A stretch of 13,465 nt of DNA from W589 sp964611805 (GTDB taxonomy: Bacteria; Chloroflexota; Dehalococcoidia; Dehalococcoidales; Fen-1064): positions 1-13,465 of the forward strand of contig CAZTBG010000052.1 of assembly GCA_964611805.1 (NCBI GenBank), in the 5' to 3' direction. The stretch's first letter is position 1. Every line of letters begins with the position of its first letter. This document shows, in pieces, positions 7,420 to 12,879 of the stretch. A program made the position numbers and the translations under genes. The notes below the pieces were generated by a model. That model was given only the letters and a program-made list of their open reading frames with translations, was not told the DNA's origin and ran no database searches.

Positions 7420-7428
7420 ATTATAGCA
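7420..7428 (-). promoter_or_regulatory. Extended -10 promoter candidate for the CoA-transferase/reductase operon
   Basis: Read on the minus strand, TGCTATAAT ends at 7420. It is a perfect -10 hexamer (complement of ATTATA, 7420-7425) with the upstream TG of an extended -10 element. No good -35 lies 16-18 bp further upstream, which is common for extended -10 promoters. Transcription would start near 7413 and give a leader of about 75 nt before the CoA-transferase ATG. It lies outside the neighbouring insertion sequence, so the operon has its own promoter. Confidence 0.45.
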
Positions 7429-7550
7429 GCAAGCCAAAAACATCACCATCCGATGTACCGGGCACAAGATTAGTGATACCCTGACATACCATCTTATTCG
7501 CCTCGCACACTGTTCAGTAGTGACGGCCCCATCCCCCTGTAAAGTATGAA

Positions 7551-7586
7551 CATAGGTTACAAAATAGTACAGGCACATCGGTAACA
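7551..7586. repeat. Left terminal inverted repeat of the IS481-like element
   Basis: This pairs with 8770-8805 at 31 of 36 positions. It starts CATAGGTTACAAAATAG and ends GGCACATCGGTAACA. It lies just downstream of the transposase stop codon. Confidence 0.75.
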
Positions 7587-7588
7587 CT

Positions 7589-8740
7589 TTATATAGGCAC
7601 TATCTTAAGTGTTCTCTCATCCAGTATGCCTAGGGGATGAAAGCTAAAACGTATCTGCCACAGGTCATTCCCGACCTGTTTCAATGCCACTGGTTCCCCC
7701 ACCAGGGCTTCAGAAACATATATCAGGTTTCCCTTCCATTTAATCTCTCCTTTAGTATGCACCTGTCTGACTATGACATCGGTATCATAGTCTATTGGGG
7801 GTATTTTGGTGGGATATGGCTTTTCCGAGGATGTGTAGACAGATGCCGGCGTTTTCTGCCCCAGAGCTTGATGTGGACGCTCATGATTGTATTCACAGGT
7901 AAAGCGGTCAAAGGCCCGCTGCTGCTCTCCAAGATTCCTTCGCGGTGGGCTTATGGCTGACTCTTTTAATGTTCGGTGCATACGCTCATGTCGACCATTT
8001 TGCTCCGGTTTGCCCGTTTCTATTCGCTCAGGTTTAATACCAAGTTTAATAAACCAGACCGATAATCTGGATAGGCCACCAAGCGCTACCGAGGCAAAGG
8101 GAGCCCCATTATCAGTCCTTATGGCTCTGGGTAAGCCTCTCTCTTTAAAAGCTTTCTCAAACTGTGGCTTGGAACTATCGTGATTCGGACGGTGTAATGC
8201 CCAACATCCCAGGACGTAACGGCTGTAATTATCCGTAATCGTCAGTGGATAACATAGCCTGCCATTACCCATCCTGAATTGCCCCTTAAAATCGGCGCTC
8301 CATACGTCATTGGGCTGGTTACAGCCGATAAAAGGCTCTGAATACGGCATCGACCTGCGTCTCACTTTACGTGACTTGACTAAACTGTTTTTCTTCAGAA
8401 TCTCAAAGATAGTACTCTCAGATGGCCATCTCGCATCAGGGCGCAGACGTTCTAGGTAGGCTACTATTTTTCTATGTCCCCATTTCATGTGCCTCTGCTT
8501 CATGGCTACTATCATTGCTACCAGCTCCGGGGATGTGGCATTTGGATGTATCAATGGCGCTCTGGACCTTTCTTCAAGACCATCTTTACCCCTCTCTTTG
8601 AAACGCCCGACCCATTTGTAAATTGTCTTTCTACTTACTCCGTATATCTCAGCTATCTCTGTGACACTAAACTCCCTGGCCAACCAATCTTCTATCATCT
8701 CCTTCTTTTGCTCCATGGCACTGGTCTCCTTCCAAGGCAT
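7589..8740 (-). CDS. IS481-family DDE transposase
   Basis: This 383-residue transposase appears full length. The N terminus 'MPWKETSAMEQKKEMIEDWL' and the helix-turn-helix 'FSVTEIAEIYGVSRKTIYKWVGRF' (24-47) are typical of IS481. The rve integrase core supplies the catalytic triad Asp150 ('WSADFKG'), Asp210 ('RTDNGAPF') and Glu246 ('GKPEQNGRHERMH'), with 35 residues between the second Asp and the Glu (D35E). 'YNHERPHQALGQKTPASVY' closes the catalytic part, and a C-terminal beta-rich tail follows. No frameshift or stop interrupts it, so the element may be active. The ATG at 8740 has AGGAGG 8 bases before it; an earlier GTG at 8749 overlaps that ribosome binding site and is unlikely to be the start. 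Confidence 0.93.
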   Translation of the reverse strand: MPWKETSAMEQKKEMIEDWLAREFSVTEIAEIYGVSRKTIYKWVGRFKERGKDGLEERSRAPLIHPNATSPELVAMIVAMKQRHMKWGHRKIVAYLERLRPDARWPSESTIFEILKKNSLVKSRKVRRRSMPYSEPFIGCNQPNDVWSADFKGQFRMGNGRLCYPLTITDNYSRYVLGCWALHRPNHDSSKPQFEKAFKERGLPRAIRTDNGAPFASVALGGLSRLSVWFIKLGIKPERIETGKPEQNGRHERMHRTLKESAISPPRRNLGEQQRAFDRFTCEYNHERPHQALGQKTPASVYTSSEKPYPTKIPPIDYDTDVIVRQVHTKGEIKWKGNLIYVSEALVGEPVALKQVGNDLWQIRFSFHPLGILDERTLKIVPI

Positions 8741-8769
8741 AAGCAGCACCTCCTTGCTTATACCTTATC

Positions 8770-8805
8770 TGTTACCGATGTGCCCGAGCTATTTTGTTAC
8801 CAATG
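8770..8805. repeat. Right terminal inverted repeat of the IS481-like element
   Basis: TGTTACCGATGTGCC at the inner side and ATTTTGTTACC further out mirror the left repeat, with five mismatches in 36. It lies 29 bp upstream of the transposase start. Confidence 0.75.
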
Positions 8806-8815
8806 TACCAAAACT

Positions 8816-8968
8816 CTACCCCCCTGTGTCCCCCTTCCCCATATGGGGAAGGGGGAAATTTAATAACAAAGAGGGGCTAGCGCCCCTCTCAAACTCCTCT
8901 TTAACGCTGTCTAGCATACTTATTACCCCAAAAGCTTCGCCTCTCTTGGACTCTTTAGTTGTAGTCAT
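8816..8968 (-). CDS. Possible small ORF of 50 residues, unrecognised
   Basis: ATG at 8968 is preceded by GGAGG (8976-8980) at the ideal spacing of 7. The frame runs 50 codons to a TAG at 8816-8818, ending 11 bp before the insertion sequence. The product begins MTTTKESKRGEAFGVISMLD, is charged and helix-like to about residue 29, then changes to 'SPSLLLNFPLPHMGKGDTGG', which is encoded by two palindromes. The ATG overlaps, as ATGA, the stop of another frame that is open upstream without a start of its own. The good ribosome binding site argues for a gene. The palindrome-encoded tail and repeat-rich setting argue that it is part of a dispersed repeat or a gene remnant. No function can be given. 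Confidence 0.3.
   Translation of the reverse strand: MTTTKESKRGEAFGVISMLDSVKEEFERGASPSLLLNFPLPHMGKGDTGG
8829..8856. repeat. 28-nt perfect palindrome
   Basis: The half-site TCCCCCTTCCCCAT is followed directly by its exact reverse complement, centred between 8842 and 8843, with no spacer. Such a long GC-rich perfect palindrome can extrude as a cruciform or form an extremely stable RNA hairpin. It lies 24 bp outside the insertion sequence end and is most likely a member of a dispersed palindromic repeat family. Confidence 0.85.
8870..8889 (-). terminator. GC-rich hairpin, terminator-like on the minus strand
   Basis: AGAGGGGC (8870-8877) and GCCCCTCT (8882-8889) form a perfect 8-bp stem with a TAGC loop. 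On the minus strand the stem is followed by TTGTTATTAAATTT, which is T-rich enough for weak termination. It lies within the possible small ORF, so it may equally be a repeat element and not a true terminator. Confidence 0.35.
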
Positions 8969-9089
8969 CGCCCAGCCTCCAGATAGAATAGCACGGCACG
9001 CTCTAAGGTGCGAACGACCCCTGCTAGGGAACTATCCCGACACCGTTTTGGGGTGTTCAAGAGGGGTGAAATCCCTTTTGGCGGGGGAT

Positions 9090-9115
9090 ACCAAGGGGGT
9101 GTCCCCCTTGGTTTT
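9090..9115 (+). terminator. Strong rho-independent terminator-like hairpin
   Basis: ACCAAGGGGG (9090-9099) and CCCCCTTGGT (9103-9112) form a perfect 10-bp stem with a TGT loop, followed by TTT and then CATTATT on the plus strand. There is no plus-strand gene immediately upstream. It may insulate the gene at 9278 from read-through, or be another palindromic repeat copy. Confidence 0.5.
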
Positions 9116-9221
9116 CATTATTCGTAAAGAAGCGGAGCAAGAACCAACGAAGGTGATTAAAATTAGTGTCGCTAATCTATCTGAAGTAGCTCAGCCAAGA
9201 GGTAGCTGGTTTGTAGTTCTG

Positions 9222-9250
9222 TTGTATTGGTTCTGGTTGAGTTGTAGAAT
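9222..9250 (+). promoter_or_regulatory. Candidate promoter for the gene at 9278
   Basis: TTGTAT (9222-9227, 3 of 6) and TAGAAT (9245-9250, 5 of 6) are separated by 17 bp. Transcription would start near 9257, inside or just before the leader hairpin at 9251-9275. Weak consensus support only. Confidence 0.3.
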
Positions 9251-9275
9251 GTCGCCATCTGTATGAGGGGGCGAC
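9251..9275 (+). promoter_or_regulatory. Leader hairpin covering the ribosome binding site of the gene at 9278
   Basis: GTCGCC (9251-9256) pairs perfectly with GGCGAC (9270-9275), leaving a 13-nt loop. The loop and stem contain the GAGGGGG Shine-Dalgarno (9265-9271) that decides the start at 9278, so the structure could limit translation. Whether it forms in the transcript depends on where transcription starts. Confidence 0.3.
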
Positions 9276-9277
9276 AA

Positions 9278-9838
9278 ATGGAAATACTGTTCATTGTCGG
9301 TATGGTTGTAAGGTTTGCTATCCAGTTGGTTTTGCGTATATTTGGGAAGGTGTTTATAGGCCCGTGGCGAAACCGGATAGAAAGGCGTCTTTCCAGAGCG
9401 ATTATCACCTCGGATTTCAGGGTAAATTTTGTGACAGGGACAGACCCACCAGTACTGCAATTCATATTCAAGATTCACAACGGGACTATCTCGGCTATAA
9501 CGCTGAAGCGGATTGCGGTAAACCTGCATGGTGGAGGCGCCTATATTAGTGGTATTGCAGGCTCGATATCCGATATTTCACTCATCAGCGTCTCCTCTAC
9601 CAAAGTCGGTAAGGGCAAAGACGTCGACGTGGCAATTGATATAGTGCCATCACTGGAGTTCTGGTTGCCACCAAGGACTACTTCGTTTTCTCTCTCTAAA
9701 TCGAGCATTGTAGTATCGACAGTCTGGGGGGATATCGTTAAACCCCTCGAGCCTGATTTAGTACAGGACAAGACCAAGGAATTTGAGGGGCAGATAGACG
9801 ACTATGTTTCAAGGGTCAGGAGGAATCTCTCTGTTTAA
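9278..9838 (+). CDS. Hypothetical membrane-anchored protein
   Basis: I do not recognise this 186-residue protein. It starts with one hydrophobic helix, 'ILFIVGMVVRFAIQLVLRIFG' (about 2-23), followed by the basic 'PWRNRIERRLSR', which fits an N-terminal membrane anchor or uncleaved signal. The rest is beta-rich: 'VLQFIFKIHNGTISAITLKRIAVNLHGGGAYI', 'KDVDVAIDIVPSLEFWLPP', 'SFSLSKSSIVVSTVWGD', then a short charged C-terminal helix. The order of strands around 'KIHNGTISAITLKRIAVNL' recalls LEA-2-like or immunoglobulin-like domains, but that is only an impression. The ATG at 9278 was chosen over the ATG at 9263 because GAGGGGG (9265-9271) is at the right distance only for the former. The gene is convergent with the DUF3786 gene, with 28 bp between stops. 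Confidence 0.65.
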   Translation: MEILFIVGMVVRFAIQLVLRIFGKVFIGPWRNRIERRLSRAIITSDFRVNFVTGTDPPVLQFIFKIHNGTISAITLKRIAVNLHGGGAYISGIAGSISDISLISVSSTKVGKGKDVDVAIDIVPSLEFWLPPRTTSFSLSKSSIVVSTVWGDIVKPLEPDLVQDKTKEFEGQIDDYVSRVRRNLSV

Positions 9839-9866
9839 TTGACATAAAGGCAAGAGAGCTTTGGTT

Positions 9867-10505
9867 TCATACTTCTCGTGAGTATCCGACCAGCTTCCAG
9901 GTGATGATTTCGCAGAGTACGGTGACGTCCTCAGTCTCGAGGTAGTCCGTGATGCTGGCATCAAACAGCAGGTTCAACTGCGGGGGAAATTCTTCATCAC
10001 CGTGCCACAACACCATGGTTATCGGGACGTGGCGGAAGGCATTGATAACCACTGTGGTATCACCTATATCAATCTGGCGTGCCCCCAGTCTATTGGCGGT
10101 TTTGACCAGCAGTTCAGGCTCCCTGCCGAAGCACCTCATCAGTGGTTCCATCGTCCGCTTGGAGAATGTCGGGTAATAGACTATCCCACCGGGCAGGTCG
10201 CGGAAGGTGATGAGATTATTGGCGGCCGCCGTGCCCCTGGCCAGTGCCAGATAGTGAAGTATCAGGATTTGTTCTCTGAGCGGCAGGTCAATGTCGTCGG
10301 CAGGTGTGACTTTGGCCTCGGGAAAGGTGACCAGGTAAGGCTGATTGAGATAATAGACGGTAGCTGTTTCCCCGGAGTCCTGCTTCGTATACTCGCTGCC
10401 ACTGCGGCGGCACTGCTCCTCGATGTCGACCGAGGCCAGCCGCTCACGGACGAGGGCATAGGCAACATCCAGATTATAGACTGAGCGGTCTTTTTCAGCA
10501 GACAA
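9867..10505 (-). CDS. DUF3786 family protein downstream of acsE
   Basis: This 212-residue protein matches the look of DUF3786: 'LPLREQILILHYLALARG' in the first half, 'FRDLPGGIVYYPTFSKRTMEPLMRCFG' in the middle, and 'ITMVLWHGDEEFPPQLNLLFDASITDYLETEDVTVL' near the end. The family has no proven function, but in anaerobes its genes commonly sit with acetyl-CoA synthase and corrinoid protein genes, as here. A role in maturation or regulation of corrinoid/iron-sulfur enzymes is inference. Start: the frame has no early ATG. TTG at 10505 is preceded by GAGGT (10512-10516) with 6 bases between, a good ribosome binding site, so I accept TTG. It lies 131 bp after acsE, with a large hairpin between them. 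No signal peptide is seen, so it is cytoplasmic. Confidence 0.8.
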   Translation of the reverse strand: MSAEKDRSVYNLDVAYALVRERLASVDIEEQCRRSGSEYTKQDSGETATVYYLNQPYLVTFPEAKVTPADDIDLPLREQILILHYLALARGTAAANNLITFRDLPGGIVYYPTFSKRTMEPLMRCFGREPELLVKTANRLGARQIDIGDTTVVINAFRHVPITMVLWHGDEEFPPQLNLLFDASITDYLETEDVTVLCEIITWKLVGYSREV

Positions 10506-10563
10506 TGCTTTACCTCAACTCTACCGGATGCAGTAAAACGGAATACCTTTTCAATAATTTATA

Positions 10564-10602
10564 GAGGCCGGCTCCCGGGTACTTACCCGGTGTCCCGGCC
10601 TC
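10564..10602 (-). terminator. Large nested hairpin between acsE and the DUF3786 gene
   Basis: Outer stem GAGGCCGG (10564-10571) with CCGGCCTC (10595-10602), 8 bp; inner stem CCGGGT (10575-10580) with ACCCGG (10585-10590), 6 bp and an ACTT loop; small unpaired bulges of 3 and 4 bases lie between the stems. On the minus strand it begins about 35 bp after the acsE stop and is followed by TATAAATTATTG, AT-rich but not a clean T-run. It may terminate, attenuate or protect the acs transcript before the DUF3786 gene. Confidence 0.5.
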
Positions 10603-10636
10603 CAGAGATTTCCGTTGAGCCTGACCCTGAGTGCTA

Positions 10637-11512
10637 TTACAGTTCAAGCCAGGAATGTGAGTAGAGTGATTTACCAGTGAGGACATTGACTGTCTTGGCG
10701 TACTTGGCCTCTTCCGGGTCCAGTGACTTGATGTCAGGATTGTCACCGTCCATTATACGGTGAATCATGGCAACCCGCTCTGGCCTCTGGCCACGGGCAA
10801 TGGCGATTAACTCCGAATCAAAGGCATCGACTATTGCCGAGTGCAGCCCATATTTCATCAGCATTATCAGGTATGTCCGGTTCAAATAGGGCCTGAGTTT
10901 ATCAGGTGTGCCGTTAGAGACATTGGACAGCCCCACCGCTGACTTGGCGCCGGGGGCGATATCCTGGAGCGTGCTCATAAACTCAAGGCATGGCTTCACC
11001 TGGTTGGTATCGACATTGCTCGCCGGTGTGATGATGGGGTCGAACCAGATTGTCTCGTTGGAGATGCCCAGAGCGTTAGCGGTCATCATCAGTTCGGCAC
11101 ATATCATGCCTCTTTCGTCCTCATCACGCGGCATACCTTCTCTTCCCCAGAGCAGCCCGATGAAGTCGGCATTGTACTTGGTGACCAGCGGCAGTTCCTC
11201 ATCCATCCTCACCAGGGAGATGGAGTTAATTAACGCCCGGCCCTTATGTGCCTTGAGCCCAGCCTCTATAGCAGCGACGTTGGTTGTATCCAGCGACAGG
11301 GGCAGGTCAACGACTCCCTGAACAGTTTTCACCATCCATTCCATCAGTTCTTCGCCACCCCTCCGGGCGGGGCCAATGTTCATATCGAGGTAGTCCACGC
11401 CGGCAGCAGCCGCAGCCTTGGCCATTTTCTGAATCGGCTCGGCATTCCTCTCCTTCATGGCCGGTCCGATTGTATTGGATATTACGTTGATATTCTCACC
11501 GATAAGTATCAT
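10637..11512 (-). CDS. acsE: Methyltetrahydrofolate:corrinoid/iron-sulfur protein methyltransferase
   Basis: AcsE moves the methyl group of 5-methyltetrahydrofolate to the cobalt of the corrinoid/iron-sulfur protein, the step joining the methyl and carbonyl branches of the Wood-Ljungdahl pathway. The 291-residue TIM-barrel protein starts 'MILIGENINVISNTIGPAMKERN'. It keeps the pterin-site residues known from the Moorella enzyme: Asp75 ('LSLDTTN'), Asn96 ('ALINSIS'), Asp158 ('WFDPI', Moorella Asp160) and Asn197 ('GLSNVSN', Moorella Asn199). It is about 30 residues longer than the Moorella protein (262), because of an added stretch near the C terminus after 'SELIAIARGQRPERV'. The ATG at 11512 has AGGAGG (11519-11524) 6 bases before it, and that site overlaps the stop codon of acsC, so the two are translationally linked. 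Confidence 0.95.
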   Translation of the reverse strand: MILIGENINVISNTIGPAMKERNAEPIQKMAKAAAAAGVDYLDMNIGPARRGGEELMEWMVKTVQGVVDLPLSLDTTNVAAIEAGLKAHKGRALINSISLVRMDEELPLVTKYNADFIGLLWGREGMPRDEDERGMICAELMMTANALGISNETIWFDPIITPASNVDTNQVKPCLEFMSTLQDIAPGAKSAVGLSNVSNGTPDKLRPYLNRTYLIMLMKYGLHSAIVDAFDSELIAIARGQRPERVAMIHRIMDGDNPDIKSLDPEEAKYAKTVNVLTGKSLYSHSWLEL

Positions 11513-11522
11513 AACTACCCTC

Positions 11523-12863
11523 CTAAGGTGTCCATGACTTCAGGTAGGCAGGGATATGCGCTGCCTCTCTCGGTCCCACCATAATTTCCCAGCCAGGCAA
11601 TTCTTCCTCTAAACCCCCGCTTTCAGCAGCGGCATAACCCGGAATAACTAACTTGTGGTGCTTGACTTTGTCCTCAATGCCGCTCTTCTTAACGAACGGC
11701 CCGATGAGGTCAGCGACAAACTTCCCGGCAGCCCAGGCGGTCATCACCGAGAGTCCCTCGGTGTCCATCACCAGAAGATGGCTGGGTACCTTGCTGCCTT
11801 CGATTTCGCCAGAGACGATAAAGTAGGTGAGTGAGAAATTGGTGGTAATGAGCACTGGTGAGTTTTCATTCGGAGTGCCAATGTCGTAGATGCCCTGCTC
11901 AGTGGCCAGCGGACGCTGCGGGTCAGTGTAGATGTTCATTCGCTCCACCAGCAGCGGGAACAGGCTTTCGCCATACAGGTCAGATAGAACAATCACGCCG
12001 GCGTACTTGGCGACAAAAATTGAGGCAATCAGGGCTTCTTTCAAGGGGTTATCGGTCATCTCACCGGGGAAGGTTATCGTGGGGAACCCCAGGGGGCGGA
12101 ACTTTGCTGTCAGGGCTGAGTTCCTGATGACGACCTCGTCCTCGAAGGCCTGGCGGACTGTTCTTGAACCGGGGTCAATAACAATGTCGTTCAACCCGGC
12201 CTCGGTAAGTTTCGTGGTCAGTTCCGCCGCCTCTTCCAGGTTGGAAGCCTTTACGCCAACCGGGCAAGAATTCTCTTTAGCCAGCTTGGCGACAGCGTCA
12301 AGGTTATCCTTGGTTGCCCCGTAAACCAACGGTTTCTTGTCGGCGCACTCCTTCAGACCAGCTGCAAGGACATCCGGGTTGGTGCTCATCAGGACTATGC
12401 CACCGTCGCTGTTCTTGGCGACCTTGCCGACGAGGGCAGCGAACTTGGCAGCATCGTCGCCCTGGACAGCCACCAGTTCCGGGCGAAGATTAAGGCCGAC
12501 CCGTTCGTAGCGGAGTTCCTTGAACCTCTTTAATCGGCCATCGACGTCGGCGTCAGACATGGTGTCGCTGACCAGTACGGCTATCGCTGGTTTGTTCTCA
12601 AACCGCTTCTCGTGGCGGAACATCACGGTCTCGCCGCCGACCTTCACGGCAGCATCGCTGGTACCGATAGTGACCGACCTGATTGGAGGTGCTGACGCCT
12701 CGGCCAGTTGTGCCTTTGCCTCCTCTGAAACATGTGGACAGGCGCTGAGTTCTGCCTTTCCGGCAGCCAGGTTCATGGCAAAGGCAAGGCACGTGGGCAC
12801 ACCGCAGTCGCCGCAGTTCGTTTTTGGTAGTAACTTAAATATCTGTATCCCGGTAAGTGCCAT
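11523..12863 (-). CDS. acsC: Corrinoid/iron-sulfur protein large (gamma) subunit
   Basis: This 446-residue subunit carries the methyl group on cobalt between AcsE and acetyl-CoA synthase. The N-terminal iron-sulfur domain has Cys17, Cys20, Cys25 and Cys42 ('NCGDCGVPTCLAFAMNLAAG' onward), the C-x2-C-x4-C-x16-C pattern that binds the low-potential [4Fe-4S] cluster used for reductive activation of cobalt. A TIM-barrel middle part follows ('KPAIAVLVSDTMSDADVDGRL' onward), then a C-terminal cobalamin-binding domain ('VLITTNFSLTYFIVSGEIEG...LVMDTEGLSVMTAWAAGKF'). Its length matches the Moorella AcsC. The ATG at 12863 has AAGGAG 8 bases upstream. It lies 16 bp after acsB. The small partner subunit (acsD) is not in the window and presumably lies outside it. 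Confidence 0.95.
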   Translation of the reverse strand: MALTGIQIFKLLPKTNCGDCGVPTCLAFAMNLAAGKAELSACPHVSEEAKAQLAEASAPPIRSVTIGTSDAAVKVGGETVMFRHEKRFENKPAIAVLVSDTMSDADVDGRLKRFKELRYERVGLNLRPELVAVQGDDAAKFAALVGKVAKNSDGGIVLMSTNPDVLAAGLKECADKKPLVYGATKDNLDAVAKLAKENSCPVGVKASNLEEAAELTTKLTEAGLNDIVIDPGSRTVRQAFEDEVVIRNSALTAKFRPLGFPTITFPGEMTDNPLKEALIASIFVAKYAGVIVLSDLYGESLFPLLVERMNIYTDPQRPLATEQGIYDIGTPNENSPVLITTNFSLTYFIVSGEIEGSKVPSHLLVMDTEGLSVMTAWAAGKFVADLIGPFVKKSGIEDKVKHHKLVIPGYAAAESGGLEEELPGWEIMVGPREAAHIPAYLKSWTP

Positions 12864-12879
12864 AGTCTACACTCCTTTC

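Larger units (their letters stand above)
7551..8805 (-). mobile_element. IS481-family insertion sequence with 36-bp imperfect terminal inverted repeats
   Basis: An element of about 1255 bp encloses one transposase gene. The left end (7551-7586) and the reverse complement of the right end (8770-8805) agree at 31 of 36 positions, including shared blocks AAAATAG, GGCACATCGGTAACA and CAT. The exact outer ends are uncertain by a few bases, because the similarity fades outward and I see no clear target-site duplication. The left repeat overlaps the end of the gene almost directly, since the transposase stop is at 7589. It sits between the reductase-like operon and the repeat-rich spacer. Confidence 0.8.
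8806..9277. other. Repeat-rich spacer between the insertion sequence and the gene at 9278
   Basis: About 470 bp hold three strong hairpins (8829-8856, 8870-8889, 9090-9112), a possible small ORF (8816-8968) and a leader hairpin (9251-9275). A plus-strand frame stays open through most of this stretch from inside the insertion sequence, but its translation is low-complexity and antisense to the transposase, so I do not count it as a gene. A 28-codon minus-strand frame starting near 9118 reads through the 9090-9112 hairpin and is also probably chance. The pattern resembles non-coding palindromic repeats found scattered in bacterial genomes. Confidence 0.5.

Noticed and set aside
7366..7587. Minus-strand 73-codon frame just downstream of the transposase
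   Set aside because: It starts within the terminal inverted repeat and covers the operon's promoter region; the translation is Cys-rich and non-protein-like.
8960..9060. Possible structured RNA or tRNA-like element on the minus strand
   Set aside because: Only short 4-bp stems (such as GGGA/TCCC and GCAC/GTGC) are visible; no tRNA T-arm, and no riboswitch consensus I recognise.
8870..9118. CRISPR-like or tandem repeat array suggested by several palindromes close together
   Set aside because: The palindromes differ from each other in length and sequence and have no regular spacing or spacers.
8661..9266. Plus-strand open frame of 201 codons running from inside the transposase gene to the gene at 9278
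   Set aside because: It is antisense to the transposase start, crosses the insertion sequence end and three palindromes, and its translation shows no domain. It has no ribosome binding site.
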